52,907 nucleotides of DNA, taken from positions 1-52,907 of the forward strand of contig NZ_JUET01000062.1 of NCBI RefSeq assembly GCF_001006485.1, given 5' to 3'. The translations under genes and the position numbers were made by a program. Shown piece by piece: positions 34,786 to 44,358 of this stretch. The notes below the pieces were generated by a model. That model searched no databases and was not told the DNA's origin. It saw only the letters and a list, made by a program, of their open reading frames with translations. This DNA comes from Tannerella forsythia. Lineage in GTDB: Bacteria; Bacteroidota; Bacteroidia; Bacteroidales; Tannerellaceae. Positions within the stretch are counted from its first letter, which is position 1; each line of letters starts with the position of its first letter.

Positions 34786-34878
34786 CTTACTATTGCTTTG
34801 TTTTGTAATTTCTTATCCGGGAGACTTTATGTCGTTCTCATCCCCGTGTAACAACGATCAAAAAACGCTAACGCCCGA

Positions 34879-34910
34879 CAAAAGTAGTATTCCTTCCGGA
34901 AATACGGCAA
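34879..34910 (-). promoter_or_regulatory. Promoter of asnA-glnN
   Basis: Minus-strand TTG (34910-34908), 21 bp, then TACTTTTG (34886-34879), a full match to TTG-(19-21)-TAnnTTTG. It would start RNA near 34872, leaving a leader of about 87 nt before asnA. Confidence 0.6.
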
Positions 34911-35013
34911 GCCAAAAGTACGTTTTTTTGAAAAGATACTCCCCTACTCCGACATCAATGTTAAAATAACAAAAGGCAAGAAGGATCAAATGGGAGTGCA
35001 TACCGTTTTATAT

Positions 35014-35021
35014 TACTTTTG
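35014..35021 (+). promoter_or_regulatory. -7 element for the subtilisin-like gene
   Basis: TACTTTTG matches TAnnTTTG. No good TTG at 19-21 bp upstream. Its place implies a start of RNA near 35028, downstream of the ATG at 34990, which argues that the protease begins at GTG 35041 or ATG 35074. Confidence 0.45.
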
Positions 35022-35040
35022 TGCGAAAATACAAAACGAG

Positions 35041-36438
35041 GTGAAGACAAGCAAACGATGGAAATATCTCGGCATGCTGACAGGACTGTATTTGTGCACG
35101 TGCATGCCGGAAAGTCTCTCGGCCGCAGACGGCAAAAGCTACTGCTTTCGGGTGTATTTGAAAGATAAGGGAGTAAAAGCTCCGGGCCGGACGGATGCGA
35201 GGCTTTACCTTTCGGCCGAGTCGGTCGAAAGGCGAACAAAGCGTGGGGTTGAGCTGTCGGTTTCCGACATCCCGATTTCACCCGGGTATATTCGCACGGT
35301 CGGCGCTACGGGCGGACAAATAATTACGCAAAGTAAATGGATGAACACCGTCGTGATCGAACATACCGACAGCCTGATTGCCGACCGGCTGAAAGCCTTG
35401 CCGATCGTCGATTCCGTCCGGTGCGTATGGCACGGCTGGAACCGGTTGCAGCAAGTCGATTGTCCGGACGATACAGGCGTATTCGAATCGTACGACACGG
35501 TATCACAGGCATATTACGGACATGCCACGACACAGATCGAGATACTGAACGGAGTGCGGCTGCACGAGGCCGGTCGACAAGGGAAGGGGATGCGCATTGC
35601 CGTTATCGATGCCGGCTTCCTGCACGTAGACAAGATTGCAGCGTTTACTTCGACCGATATTATCGGAACACGCAACATGTCTTTTCCCGGGAACAGCGTC
35701 TTTTGCGAAGATGATCACGGAACGAAAGTCTTATCGTGTATGGCAGCCAACCTGCCCGGCGTGATGGTCGGCACAGCGCCCGACGCGTCTTATCTGCTCA
35801 TCAAAAGCGAAGATACAAGAGGCGAGTATCCGATCGAAGAAGATTTCTATGCAGCGGCGCTGGAATATGCCGACAGTGTCGGGGTTGATCTCGTCACCTG
35901 CTCGCTGGGCTATTTCCAGTTCGATACGGAACCGGTTTATACTCATGCTGATTTGGACGGAAAGACAGCGTTTATCACACGCGTAGCCGAAGAAGCGGCA
36001 GGAAAAGGCATGCTGATTATTTGCAGCGCAGGGAACGAGGGGAAAAACGAATGGCAGAAGATCACCTTCCCGGCCGATGCGCCCAACATACTCACCGTAG
36101 GCGCCGTAACCACCGAAAAAACGAAGAGCGCTTTCAGCTCTACCGGATTGACGGCCGACTATCGGGTGAAACCCGATGTGGTTGCACTGGGTACGAACGT
36201 CTGCGTGATCAACGCGGCCGGCCGGCTTCAATGGGTCGACGGCACGTCTTTTTCCACCCCCACACTGGCAGGGCTTTGCGCATGCCTCTGGCAGTCGCTC
36301 TCGTGGCTGAAAAATAAAGAACTGATTGACTTGATCCGGCAAACGGCTTCCCGATCGAAACATCCGGACGCGGAACTGGGATATGGCGTGCCGGACATGT
36401 ATAAAGCATACAGAAAGGAGATGAATGAACTCCTTTAA
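35041..36438 (+). CDS. Secreted subtilisin-like serine protease (S8)
   Basis: A 465-residue exported protease if it starts at GTG 35041. That start gives a proper signal peptide (KTSKRWKYLGMLTGLYLC, cut near LSA-ADG). An ATG at 34990 is open but lies upstream of the -7 element; ATG 35074 would remove the basic head of the signal peptide. The catalytic triad is Asp190 (IAVIDAGF), His226 (DDHGTKVLSC) and Ser403 (DGTSFSTPTLAG), with oxyanion Asn332 (CSAGNEG). Residues 32-160 look like an inhibitor-type pro-region. No C-terminal sorting domain is seen. It overlaps xseA by 14 bp. Confidence 0.9.
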   Translation: MKTSKRWKYLGMLTGLYLCTCMPESLSAADGKSYCFRVYLKDKGVKAPGRTDARLYLSAESVERRTKRGVELSVSDIPISPGYIRTVGATGGQIITQSKWMNTVVIEHTDSLIADRLKALPIVDSVRCVWHGWNRLQQVDCPDDTGVFESYDTVSQAYYGHATTQIEILNGVRLHEAGRQGKGMRIAVIDAGFLHVDKIAAFTSTDIIGTRNMSFPGNSVFCEDDHGTKVLSCMAANLPGVMVGTAPDASYLLIKSEDTRGEYPIEEDFYAAALEYADSVGVDLVTCSLGYFQFDTEPVYTHADLDGKTAFITRVAEEAAGKGMLIICSAGNEGKNEWQKITFPADAPNILTVGAVTTEKTKSAFSSTGLTADYRVKPDVVALGTNVCVINAAGRLQWVDGTSFSTPTLAGLCACLWQSLSWLKNKELIDLIRQTASRSKHPDAELGYGVPDMYKAYRKEMNELL

Positions 36439-37756
36439 CGACATCCGAAGCGAACGGCCGGACGCCCTGTCGCTGACGCAGCTGAACCGGTTGGTGAAAA
36501 CTGCTCTCGACGAGGCACTACCCGGTACGTATTGGGTACGTGCCGAAACGAGTGAGGTGCGTGTCAATGCAACCTCCGGACACTGCTATCTCGAATTTGT
36601 GGAAAAAGACGAGACAACAGGACAACTCGTCGCCAAGTCGCGCGGCACGATCTGGGCGCGTAATTTCGCGGTATTGAGAACGTATTTCGAGCAGGAAACG
36701 AAGCAAACCTTCATCTCCGGCCTGAAAGTACTGGTTAATGTATCCGTCGGATATCACGAACTGTACGGGCTCTCGCTGACCGTTCACGATATCGATCCGT
36801 CCTATACGCTTGGCGACATGGCCCGGAAGCGTATGGAGGTGATCCGCCGTTTACAGGAAGAAGGCGTATTCGACCTGAATAAGGAACTTACATTAGCCAT
36901 ACTGCCCCAACGCATCGCAGTTATCTCCTCACCGACGGCAGCCGGCTACGAAGACTTCGTCAATCAGCTAATCCATAACGACTACGGCTTTCCATTCTAC
37001 GTCAAACTTTTCCCGGCACTGATGCAGGGTGAGAAAACGGAGGAAAGCGTAATCGCCGCATTAGACCGGATTTACGCTCATCGCGAACTGTTCGATGTTG
37101 TCGTACTGATTCGCGGCGGAGGCTCGGCAGCCGATTTAAGCAGCTTCGACTCATATACGCTGGCCGCCAACTGTGCGCAATTCCCCTTGCCGATCATTAC
37201 CGGTATCGGGCACGAACGCGACGATTCGGTCGTCGATAACGTAGCGCATACGCGTATGAAAACGCCGACGGCCGTGGCCACGTTTCTCATCGGTCGCATG
37301 GCAGAGCAGCTTGCCCTGCTCGACGAGCTGCGGAGAACCGTCTGCGAAGCGACACGCAACCAGCTGACAGTAAAGAAAACGACATGGCAGATATTGGCCA
37401 CACGTTTTCCGGTGTTCGTCACCGGACATCTTGAGCGTCATCGGGCAGACTTACACACGCTGACAGCCCGTCTGTCGTCCGTGCCACAACTCCTTGAGAA
37501 GCATACGGAACAGCTCGAACTCGTCCCCGTGCATATCCGAAAGGCAGCCGATGCCATGCTGACCCGCCACACCTATGAGCTTGCACTCAGCGAACAGCAT
37601 ATCAAGCTGGCATCGCCGGATCATATCCTGAAGCGAGGCTATACGTTGACGCTTAAGAATGGAAAAATTGTCAAACATGCGGCCGACTTATCAGCAGGCG
37701 ACGAAATATCCGTCCGGTTTACCGACGGCGAACGAAAAGGAAAAATTTTAACATAA
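36425..37756 (+). CDS. xseA: Exodeoxyribonuclease VII large subunit
   Basis: A 443-residue subunit that with XseB degrades single-stranded DNA from both ends in mismatch and recombination repair. The N-terminal OB-fold covers about 15-115 (LPGTYWVRAETSEVRV, then ATSGHCYLEFVEKD). The catalytic domain follows with IAVISSPTAAGYEDFVNQL, VLIRGGGSAADLSSFD and ITGIGHERDDSVVDNVA, then a long coiled-coil arm and a C-terminal KRGYTLTLKNGKIV block. It overlaps the end of the protease gene, and xseB begins 15 bp after its stop. Confidence 0.97.
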   Translation: MNSFNDIRSERPDALSLTQLNRLVKTALDEALPGTYWVRAETSEVRVNATSGHCYLEFVEKDETTGQLVAKSRGTIWARNFAVLRTYFEQETKQTFISGLKVLVNVSVGYHELYGLSLTVHDIDPSYTLGDMARKRMEVIRRLQEEGVFDLNKELTLAILPQRIAVISSPTAAGYEDFVNQLIHNDYGFPFYVKLFPALMQGEKTEESVIAALDRIYAHRELFDVVVLIRGGGSAADLSSFDSYTLAANCAQFPLPIITGIGHERDDSVVDNVAHTRMKTPTAVATFLIGRMAEQLALLDELRRTVCEATRNQLTVKKTTWQILATRFPVFVTGHLERHRADLHTLTARLSSVPQLLEKHTEQLELVPVHIRKAADAMLTRHTYELALSEQHIKLASPDHILKRGYTLTLKNGKIVKHAADLSAGDEISVRFTDGERKGKILT

Positions 37757-37771
37757 ACAGATAGAACAACC

Positions 37772-37975
37772 ATGGCAGAAAAAAAGGAGTCATACAATAA
37801 GGCGATTGAGAAACTTCGGGGCATCATTCACGATATCGAAAGCGGTGAACTGGATGTAGACGTGCTTTCGGAAAAGGTGAAAGAAGCCAGCCGGCTGATT
37901 AAGCTGTGCAGAGAAAAACTCTTCAAAGCCGACGAAGAGGTGAAGAAGATTCTCGATACGTTGGATCAGGTATAA
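37772..37975 (+). CDS. xseB: Exodeoxyribonuclease VII small subunit
   Basis: A 67-residue helical protein with the family pattern YNKAIEKLRGIIHDIESGELDVD and then LSEKVKEASRLIKLCREKL. Several copies wrap around the arm of XseA. It lies 15 bp after xseA and 10 bp before ispD. Confidence 0.95.
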   Translation: MAEKKESYNKAIEKLRGIIHDIESGELDVDVLSEKVKEASRLIKLCREKLFKADEEVKKILDTLDQV

Positions 37976-37985
37976 TATATAATAC

Positions 37986-38651
37986 ATGAGACGCACGGTC
38001 ATTCTTGTGGCAGGCGGCAAAGGCTTGCGTATGGGCGGCGAACTGCCGAAACAGTTCATTCCACTGCACGGTCGCCCGGTTCTGATGCACACCATGGAAG
38101 TTTTTTTTCGTTGGGATGCAAAGGCCGAACAGATCCTCGTCCTGCCCGAAGAACATCAAGCTTATTGGCAGATGCTCTGCCGTGAATTAAATTGCACGAT
38201 ACCGCACCGTGTAGTGCATGGAGGAGAGACACGTTTCCACTCGGTGCGTAACGGGTTGCAAAGTACCGATGGTGACAGGCTGATTGCCGTGCACGACGGC
38301 GTACGTCCTTTCGTTTCACAAGCCGTGATCAATGCGTGCTTCACCGTAGCCGAACAGTTTGGAGCTGCTGTCCCCGTCCTTCCCATGATCGACTCCGTGC
38401 GCGAAGTCGACGGGACGAAAAACCGTCCGTTCGACCGGGAACGATTGCGCATCGTGCAGACACCACAAGTCTTTCGAGCCGACTGGTTGCGCCATGCCTA
38501 CGAACAACCTTACCAACCGCAATTTACCGACGACGCGTCACTCGTCGAGACTGCAGGATATCCCATTTATTTAGTCGATGGTAACCGCAGAAACATCAAA
38601 ATCACTACGCCCGTCGATTTGCAATGGGCCCAAATATTTGCAAAAGGATAA
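37986..38651 (+). CDS. ispD: 2-C-methyl-D-erythritol 4-phosphate cytidylyltransferase
   Basis: A 221-residue enzyme of the non-mevalonate isoprenoid pathway that joins CTP and methylerythritol phosphate. The nucleotide loop VAGGKGLRMGGELPKQF is at 8-24, followed by VHGGETRFHSVRNGL, AVHDGVRPFV and the FTDDASLVETAG block, ending KITTPVDLQWAQ. Length and motifs are normal. It is the last gene of the protease-xseA-xseB-ispD group; transposase debris follows directly. Confidence 0.96.
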   Translation: MRRTVILVAGGKGLRMGGELPKQFIPLHGRPVLMHTMEVFFRWDAKAEQILVLPEEHQAYWQMLCRELNCTIPHRVVHGGETRFHSVRNGLQSTDGDRLIAVHDGVRPFVSQAVINACFTVAEQFGAAVPVLPMIDSVREVDGTKNRPFDRERLRIVQTPQVFRADWLRHAYEQPYQPQFTDDASLVETAGYPIYLVDGNRRNIKITTPVDLQWAQIFAKG

Positions 38652-38654
38652 CAG

Positions 38655-38810
38655 AGATGCTCAGATTAATGTTATCTGTCCGCTTCTTCTGCTTGTTATA
38701 GCAGTATTCCATTGGGTACTTGTAAAAGTGACCGCCAACTCTCTTGATGTCTGTTCTTGGCTCTTTAAACTTCTGAACCCATTCCGGTAAAGACAAAAGC
38801 AACTTAATCC
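38655..38810 (-). pseudogene. Transposase N-terminal fragment (IS4/IS1634-like)
   Basis: A minus-strand frame reads SLPEWVQKFKEPRTDIKRVGG then HFYKYPMEYCYNKQKKRTDNI. This is the opening of a class of large DDE transposases (a short N-terminal domain with a GHFYKY motif). It stops making sense at the ispD end, and no start codon or catalytic part is left. It is an old fragment. Confidence 0.55.
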
Positions 38811-39014
38811 GGCGGATTAAAAGTAGACAAAAAATTGAACATATTAAATCGTCGACTTTTCTTGTAACATACGGGGATTTGCAGTCCCAAAAAACTTTTT
38901 TCAAAACTATCTCATCACTCGGATTGTTTCATAGAAAACACGGAATCCGTTGGGCACGTGCAGCGGAGGATGTGAAAAACAAAATGAGTTATTAACACTA
39001 AAAACCGAAAGAAC

Positions 39015-39593
39015 ATGAAGAAAACATGGTTTGTGATGCTGCTGATGATGACAGCGGGAATGGGAATGGCGCAGGAAGCCAAGTATGAAATCAAGTCGGG
39101 CATCGTTAAAAAAGTGTCGACTGTGATGGGGCAGAAAGTCGAAAGTACATTGTATTTCGATGACTATGGGAAGATGGAAGCGGTGGAAACGACCGTTAAC
39201 GCCGCCGGTACGGAGAAGCATATGCGTACGCTTGATGAGGGTAATTCGATTGCCAGTATCGATTTGGACGCAAAGACCGTTCAACGGATAGAGAAGCCTG
39301 ACAAACTGAATAACTTTTTGACTCTGACGGACGAGCAAAAAGAAAAATATAAATATCAGGAGTTGGGTGAAGAAGACTTCTTGGATCGTCCATGCAAAAA
39401 AATTTCATTGGAACTGACAGAGATGGGGCAGACATTTCTGAGTACGTTGTGGCTCTGGAAAGGCATTCCGTTAAAGACGGAGGCGCAGGTCGGCGGAATG
39501 ACCGTAATCGAGGAAGCGATTGACATTCAGGAAAATACAGAGATTCCGGCCGAGAAATTTACGATCCCCGAAGGGTTTACTCTTTCTGAGTGA
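39015..39593 (+). CDS. Secreted protein of unknown function (DUF4412-like)
   Basis: A 192-residue protein with a signal peptide (MKKTWFVMLLMMTAGMGMA, cut before QEAK). The mature part has alternating short strands, such as YEIKSGIVKKVSTVMGQKVES, STLYFDDYGKMEAVE and TLWLWKGIPLKTEAQVGG, like small lipid-carrier-type periplasmic proteins (LolA/DUF4412). The C-terminus TIPEGFTLSE is a frequent ending for that group. The assignment is from general pattern only. It stands alone with a terminator just after it. Confidence 0.6.
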   Translation: MKKTWFVMLLMMTAGMGMAQEAKYEIKSGIVKKVSTVMGQKVESTLYFDDYGKMEAVETTVNAAGTEKHMRTLDEGNSIASIDLDAKTVQRIEKPDKLNNFLTLTDEQKEKYKYQELGEEDFLDRPCKKISLELTEMGQTFLSTLWLWKGIPLKTEAQVGGMTVIEEAIDIQENTEIPAEKFTIPEGFTLSE

Positions 39594-39615
39594 GAAAATC
39601 TGCATTTTCATGAAA

Positions 39616-39666
39616 AGAGGGTGTATCAAAAATCATTCTTTATGGTACATCCTCTTCTTCTTTTTA
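39616..39666 (+). terminator. Rho-independent terminator
   Basis: AGAGGGTGTA (39616-39625) pairs with TACATCCTCT (39646-39655) with one G-U pair over a 20-nt loop, followed by a T-rich run. It lies 23 bp after the stop of the secreted protein gene. Confidence 0.65.
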
Positions 39667-39718
39667 TATCTCTTTACCTTTGCTTCATGCGGCTATTTTA
39701 TATGGTTCTCTTCATTGC

Positions 39719-41033
39719 TGTCCCGTTAAAACGGGTCAAACGTTCTTTGAAATGATTGGAAATTAGTTTTTTTACGAGTGATTTTAAAGTGAAACGGATT
39801 TGATTTCGCAAATTTACCATCTGTAAGATTTGGATGACGCATGTACGTTTCAAAGTATGTTTTCTCTCAACTCACTTCTTTTCTGAACAGAAGCCTGTTC
39901 AACGACTTTGTTCGCAAGTACAAGGGGGGCCATTATGTCAAGCACTTCACCTGCTGGAACCAGCTGCTTGTCATGATATTTGGCCAACTCAGTAACCGTG
40001 AAAGCCTGCGCGACCTGATTGTCGCACTGGAAGCCCATCAACCGAAGTGCTACCACATGAGCACGGGCTACAAGCCTGTCACCAAGACGACACTGGCAAG
40101 GGTCAATCAAGACAGGGACTATCGGATTTTCGAAGACTTCGCCTTCTACATGATGGCCCAGGCCCGGAGCAAATGTGTGGTGGATATCTTCAATCTGAAC
40201 GGGAACGTCTATGCGTTCGACTTTACAACGATACCGCTGTGCCTGGCGGTCTTCTGGTGGGCTAAGTTCCGAAAAAGGAAAGGCGGGCGTGAAGGTTCAT
40301 TTCCTTTACGATTTGGAAACTTTCGTGCCGGCGTTCTTCCACATCACGAAGGCCTCGGTTCACGATTCCAAGGTGATGTGCGAGATTCCCTACGAGTCAG
40401 GTTCGTATTATGTGTTCGACCGTGGCTACAACGCCTTCAAGGAACTCTTCAAGATTCACAAGAGGGATTCCTTCTTCATCGTGAGGGCCAAGAAAAACCT
40501 CCGGTACAAGTGCGTCAGATGGCGGCGACTTCCGGAAAACGTGCTCACTGATTCAGAGATTATCCTGACGGAGGAGACTTCCTTTGAGAAGTACCCCGAA
40601 GAACTCAGGCTTGTCAGATACCATGATGACGAGTAGGACCGCGACTTCGCCTTCCTTACCAACGTCTTCCACCTGACAGCTCTTGAGGTCGCCTTGGCTT
40701 GTACAAAAACAAATGGCAGATCGAACTCTTCCACAAGTGGATGAAGCAGCATCTCAAAATCAGGAAGTTCTGGGGTACGACAGAGAATGCGGCTCGCATC
40801 CAGATAAACGTGGCCATCATAACTTACTGTTTGGTGGCGATTGTACAGCATGACATGAAGTTAGAACGCTCAACCTACGAGGTGTTGCAGATCCTCAGCA
40901 TCTCATTGACGGACAAGCCCCCTCTCCAAGGCCTCTTCAGCAAGACTGATTCCAATGATGTCAAAGAACAGATTGACCCCCTTATTCCGGGGCTATTTGA
41001 TTAATAGTTAACCGTCCCAATTTTTACGGGACA
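39719..41033. mobile_element. IS4-type insertion sequence, 1315 bp, decayed
   Basis: The left end reads TGTCCCGTTAAAACGGGTC and the right end, read inward, TGTCCCGTAAAAATTGGGAC: imperfect inverted repeats of about 20 bp. They enclose one transposase frame that is broken. I see no matching target duplications at 39718 and 41034, so the insertion is old or the flanks were rearranged. Confidence 0.8.
39841..41004 (+). pseudogene. IS4-type transposase, broken by two frameshifts and a stop
   Basis: Three plus-strand frames join to one DDE transposase of about 385 residues. Part one (from 39841) has SLFNDFVRKYKGGHYVKHF, HMSTGYKPVTKTTLARVNQ and VYAFDFTTIPLC with the first Asp. A frameshift near 40255 leads to GVKVHFLYDLETFVPAFFH and YYVFDRGYNAFKELF with the second Asp. 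A TAG at 40634-40636 and a second shift near 40690 precede NKWQIELFHKWMKQHLKI with the Glu of the YREKR-like signature. It can no longer move by itself. Confidence 0.85.
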
Positions 41034-41252
41034 CTAATGATCTGATACAATGAATCAATGAACCGTTTACCCCTCCGCCGGAAACCGAAAATCAGCTCTT
41101 TCAACAGGAGGGGGGGATACCCCTAAAATCAAAAAAAGCTCGTATAGGAGCCGATCTGCTTCCAGACTACGGACTCGTCTACCCTGAGGAAAAACTTTTA
41201 GGACACTATTGCATATATCCGCCTCTTTTGTTTTGAAAAATTTCAACCTTCA

Positions 41253-43205
41253 TTACCACCAAATCTGTTTACCATGTTCATAAGTAAAGGGGCGTTCTTC
41301 TTTGCCTCGCGTATGGTTATGAAGGAGAAAGAGTGCATTTGATGGTGCATTATCGTATACTAATTCAAAACCGTTCGCGATACATTTACCTAGGGAACAC
41401 CATTCATTGCCCCAATAAAACAGTTCATATTCGTCTCCGGGAATAACGTCATTATTATCCGTACGGGGAGAATATAGAATACGAGTAATTCGTTCGGGAT
41501 GCCCAAAATCCAATCCGACGAAAGCTCCATTCTCATTATTCGTATGAAAATACGTGTCTATGTTTCCATCGAAAGCACGATTCACATCTTGCCCACCACC
41601 ATGTGTCGATGAAGAGAAAGGAATGCCATGTAATTTTCTTGTATCCGAATAAAAAGCTATATCTCCAACATTTGCCCACGAATGTTCCGGAGCAACATAA
41701 CGAACATAGCGATAAGACCTTGGCATGTTAATACATGTATCCTTAACTGGTTGATCGGGTATATATTTAATATCGCATAATAGTATTTTCGAGTAAAAAT
41801 CGGAACGGTTCGATGCCTCAAATCGTCCTCCTAACATCATACGCTCATATTGAATAATATGTCCATATTTAGGATACTTTCGATTGATATGAATCGTTTG
41901 TTTTTTTTTCAGTTCTGCTTTCAAAATTGTCTGCAATCCGTTCTCCCGCAAGATCAATGGAGGTGCTAACGGTGTTATCCGATTGTTTTGTATACCCACC
42001 GGAAGATATACAATGCCATCTCCCGAATTTCTGTATGAACGCATCTGTTCTTTTCTGAAATCACCTCTACCGACAGTGTTAAAAATCAAAACATCTCCTG
42101 ATAAATAACTTTTTGCTACGGGTATCCACATAGAATTGTCGAATGTGCAGAGGTATCCTTCGCTTTCTTTCTTGTTTGTTTTTATACGTATATCTGAAAT
42201 TGCCATGTCTTTATACTCCGAAGTGACGTCTTTCCAATCCGGATGATAAAAAAACGAAAACGCTGTATTGTTTTTTCCTACATTTATATATTGTTGATCG
42301 GCAAAAGATAAGCGATAGATTTTGGAAATTTTATATGCAAATTCGTTAGAGGCATCATGGCCGAAACCCATATCGACCGTATGACCTTTACGATCTATGA
42401 CGATATTCCATTTATGTCCTCCACTACGATTAGCCCAAACAGGTGTGAAGTCGATTGCCGACGGTATCCCAATGGCACGCAATACAGCAGTCAGGCAATA
42501 TGCCATCTGATCACAATCTCCCCAGTGAAGATTTAAAAGAGAATCGAGTGTTAGCGGATAAGGAAATTTGGACATTCCTGCATTATACCATATCATATTA
42601 CTTTTTACCACTCTTTTGGCTATATCATAACCCCCTGTTACGGAATCCAATAAATGTCCAAAACGTTCATAAGCTGTTTTACGCCAATGATTCAATGGTT
42701 CGTGCTCAAGACGATAAGGGAGCACATATTCACAAAACGCCTCAAAAGCATAAGCATCCGATCCATTAAATTTTTCCCAGGCAGTAAATGCCAAGTCGAT
42801 ATTTTCAATCAGAAAATCCGCAGTTATGACGTTGATATCCCGAATGATTGTCATTTGAGGCTTTTTTATCGACCTTATCGAATCTAAATACGCGCCGATT
42901 TTAGATATAGATGGCTCCCAAGCTTGTTCTTCATGTATCATTTTAAGTTCGGGAAAAGAACGAATATAGATATCCGAAGTATCAGTGGGAACAATGGCAT
43001 ATTCATCGGCCATATTTGCTATCAGAAAACATGCGGCTCTGAATTTCAACGAGTCGCCTCTGTAATATTCCAATACACGTTCCAACTCAGAACGGTTATT
43101 GCCTGCCATACGTAAAACTTTTGCCGTATCGTCTGGAATATCATCAGAAATATGGTAGCAAGAAGATAAAAAAATTATGGGAATGAAAATGACAAGATAT
43201 TTCAT
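41253..43205 (-). CDS. Lipoprotein with transglutaminase-like and discoidin-like domains
   Basis: A 650-residue exported lipoprotein. The start at 43205 gives MKYLVIFIPIIFLSSC, a clear lipobox with Cys16; a longer frame to 43322 has no signal and overlaps the Yip1-like gene. The transglutaminase-like core carries Cys231 (LHWGDCDQMAYCL), His264 (GGHKWNIVIDRKG) and a following Asp. The C-terminal 150 residues read like a coagulation factor 5/8 (discoidin) sugar-binding unit, with AFDGNIDTYFHTNNENGAF and GLDFGHPERITRI. Such proteins may act as peptidases or peptide-processing enzymes at the cell surface. It is the last gene of the peptide cluster. Confidence 0.85.
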   Translation of the reverse strand: MKYLVIFIPIIFLSSCYHISDDIPDDTAKVLRMAGNNRSELERVLEYYRGDSLKFRAACFLIANMADEYAIVPTDTSDIYIRSFPELKMIHEEQAWEPSISKIGAYLDSIRSIKKPQMTIIRDINVITADFLIENIDLAFTAWEKFNGSDAYAFEAFCEYVLPYRLEHEPLNHWRKTAYERFGHLLDSVTGGYDIAKRVVKSNMIWYNAGMSKFPYPLTLDSLLNLHWGDCDQMAYCLTAVLRAIGIPSAIDFTPVWANRSGGHKWNIVIDRKGHTVDMGFGHDASNEFAYKISKIYRLSFADQQYINVGKNNTAFSFFYHPDWKDVTSEYKDMAISDIRIKTNKKESEGYLCTFDNSMWIPVAKSYLSGDVLIFNTVGRGDFRKEQMRSYRNSGDGIVYLPVGIQNNRITPLAPPLILRENGLQTILKAELKKKQTIHINRKYPKYGHIIQYERMMLGGRFEASNRSDFYSKILLCDIKYIPDQPVKDTCINMPRSYRYVRYVAPEHSWANVGDIAFYSDTRKLHGIPFSSSTHGGGQDVNRAFDGNIDTYFHTNNENGAFVGLDFGHPERITRILYSPRTDNNDVIPGDEYELFYWGNEWCSLGKCIANGFELVYDNAPSNALFLLHNHTRGKEERPFTYEHGKQIWW

Positions 43206-43213
43206 GTATCTTT

Positions 43214-43780
43214 CTATATCAGTTTGAAAAGTTCTGTTACTCCCCATATTGTACATATCGGAACGGCTACGGATAGCATCGCATATGGATATTTCAGTCT
43301 GTATAAATGATGGATTATCCAAGAAACAATTAAGTAATACGGAATAAATGAATAGTTTACCATATTGACGATAAATTGAAACCTGTTATTTTGTTTAAGT
43401 ATTTGGACAATATCATCCGTATCTGGAACTTCCACATTTTCCAACATCAAGATAGCGATAAATACAACTATTGCCGGAATAACATAAGGATAAGATGCCG
43501 CGATAAGGAATCTTCCGAAAATCGCTTTTCCATTAAAAAGCAAAGCTGTCAAATGAAATAACAAGCATAAGACAATCCAAACAACAATACCGGAAAGAAT
43601 TGTCATAACAAAATTCAATTGCATAAATGTTTTTAATATGCTTGTAATCTCTATACCACGTGTCATAAACAACTTATTGATCGAAGATATATATTCCGAC
43701 ACAAGAATACTATATACCAGAACTACAATAGTTCCGTATAATTTAGGAATTTGGATAAGTCTTTCAAAAAAATGGTCCAT
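43214..43780 (-). CDS. Yip1-like membrane protein
   Basis: A 188-residue protein with five probable membrane helices, among them IVVLVYSILVSEY, ILSGIVVWIVLCLLFHLTAL, FLIAASYPYVIPAIVVFIAI and AMLSVAVPICTIW. The layout and the LLFNGKAIFGRFLIAASYPYV stretch fit the Yip1 family. The start at 43780 (MDHFFERLIQIPK) is set by ATGA overlap with the SpoIIM-like gene; the longer frame would lie inside that gene. Yip1-like proteins near SpoIIM-like ones suggest a joint membrane complex, possibly for export or self-protection. Confidence 0.7.
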   Translation of the reverse strand: MDHFFERLIQIPKLYGTIVVLVYSILVSEYISSINKLFMTRGIEITSILKTFMQLNFVMTILSGIVVWIVLCLLFHLTALLFNGKAIFGRFLIAASYPYVIPAIVVFIAILMLENVEVPDTDDIVQILKQNNRFQFIVNMVNYSFIPYYLIVSWIIHHLYRLKYPYAMLSVAVPICTIWGVTELFKLI

Positions 43781-44340
43781 CAGAGCATCGTTACGGAAAT
43801 ATAAGCTTCTACAAAAGCAGCAATCAGAATAATTATGAATACAACAGTTAACCACAAAACCAACCATTTACAAAATTTCACACTAAAAATATCTTGATTT
43901 CTCATAAACAAAATCAACTCCCAAGCAATACTTAAACCAATAGCACCGGATAGCCAAAAGCCTATTAGCTCAAAACTGTGGGGCAGTGTTGTTTTTAAAA
44001 TATTATGCAGTCCGAAACCTGAATCGTATACATTTTTAAATATATCTGCAGAAGCAAATCCGTTTATAAATAAATTTATGATTGTTCCAAGACCTAAAAA
44101 AACACCACCGGCAATGTTTATAGCACACCCCAAAATATTGTTTTTAAAAATCAAAAGAAATGCTTCAAAATGATTGTCCTTATCCAATGACTCCGTTATT
44201 TCAGATATGACCGAATCATATTGAGCGGTATCCGAAGATTCTATTATCGGCATTTCTATAAAGAAAATCCTGCCTATGAAAGGAAGCAGCCATATTAGAA
44301 AAGATATCATTATAGCTATAAAAAAAGATTTGCCTTTCAT
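43780..44340 (-). CDS. SpoIIM/DUF95 family membrane protein
   Basis: A 186-residue protein of the stage II sporulation M (DUF95) family with about four to five membrane helices. The family core is FKNNILGCAINIAGGVFLGLG, then NGFASADIF and TTLPHSFELIGFWLSGAIGL. In non-sporulating bacteria DUF95 proteins are often next to peptide-exporting or immunity genes, including those of circular bacteriocins. This one is 18 bp after a small membrane protein and overlaps the Yip1-like gene (ATGA). A role in handling the two small peptides encoded upstream is an inference. Confidence 0.85.
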   Translation of the reverse strand: MKGKSFFIAIMISFLIWLLPFIGRIFFIEMPIIESSDTAQYDSVISEITESLDKDNHFEAFLLIFKNNILGCAINIAGGVFLGLGTIINLFINGFASADIFKNVYDSGFGLHNILKTTLPHSFELIGFWLSGAIGLSIAWELILFMRNQDIFSVKFCKWLVLWLTVVFIIILIAAFVEAYISVTML

Positions 44341-44358
44341 ATCTCCAATAAAAGATGT

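Noticed and set aside
35731-36567. 278-codon minus-strand frame opposite the subtilisin-like gene
   Set aside because: Shadow frame; the plus strand has the complete S8 catalytic triad.
39719-41033. Target-site duplication around the IS4-type element
   Set aside because: The bases next to the two ends (CATTGC and CTAATG) do not match.
41098-41236. Open plus-strand stretch reading KARIGADLLPDYGLVYPEEK
   Set aside because: No start codon in a good place, no family that I recognise, and only about 35 codons; not enough to call a gene.
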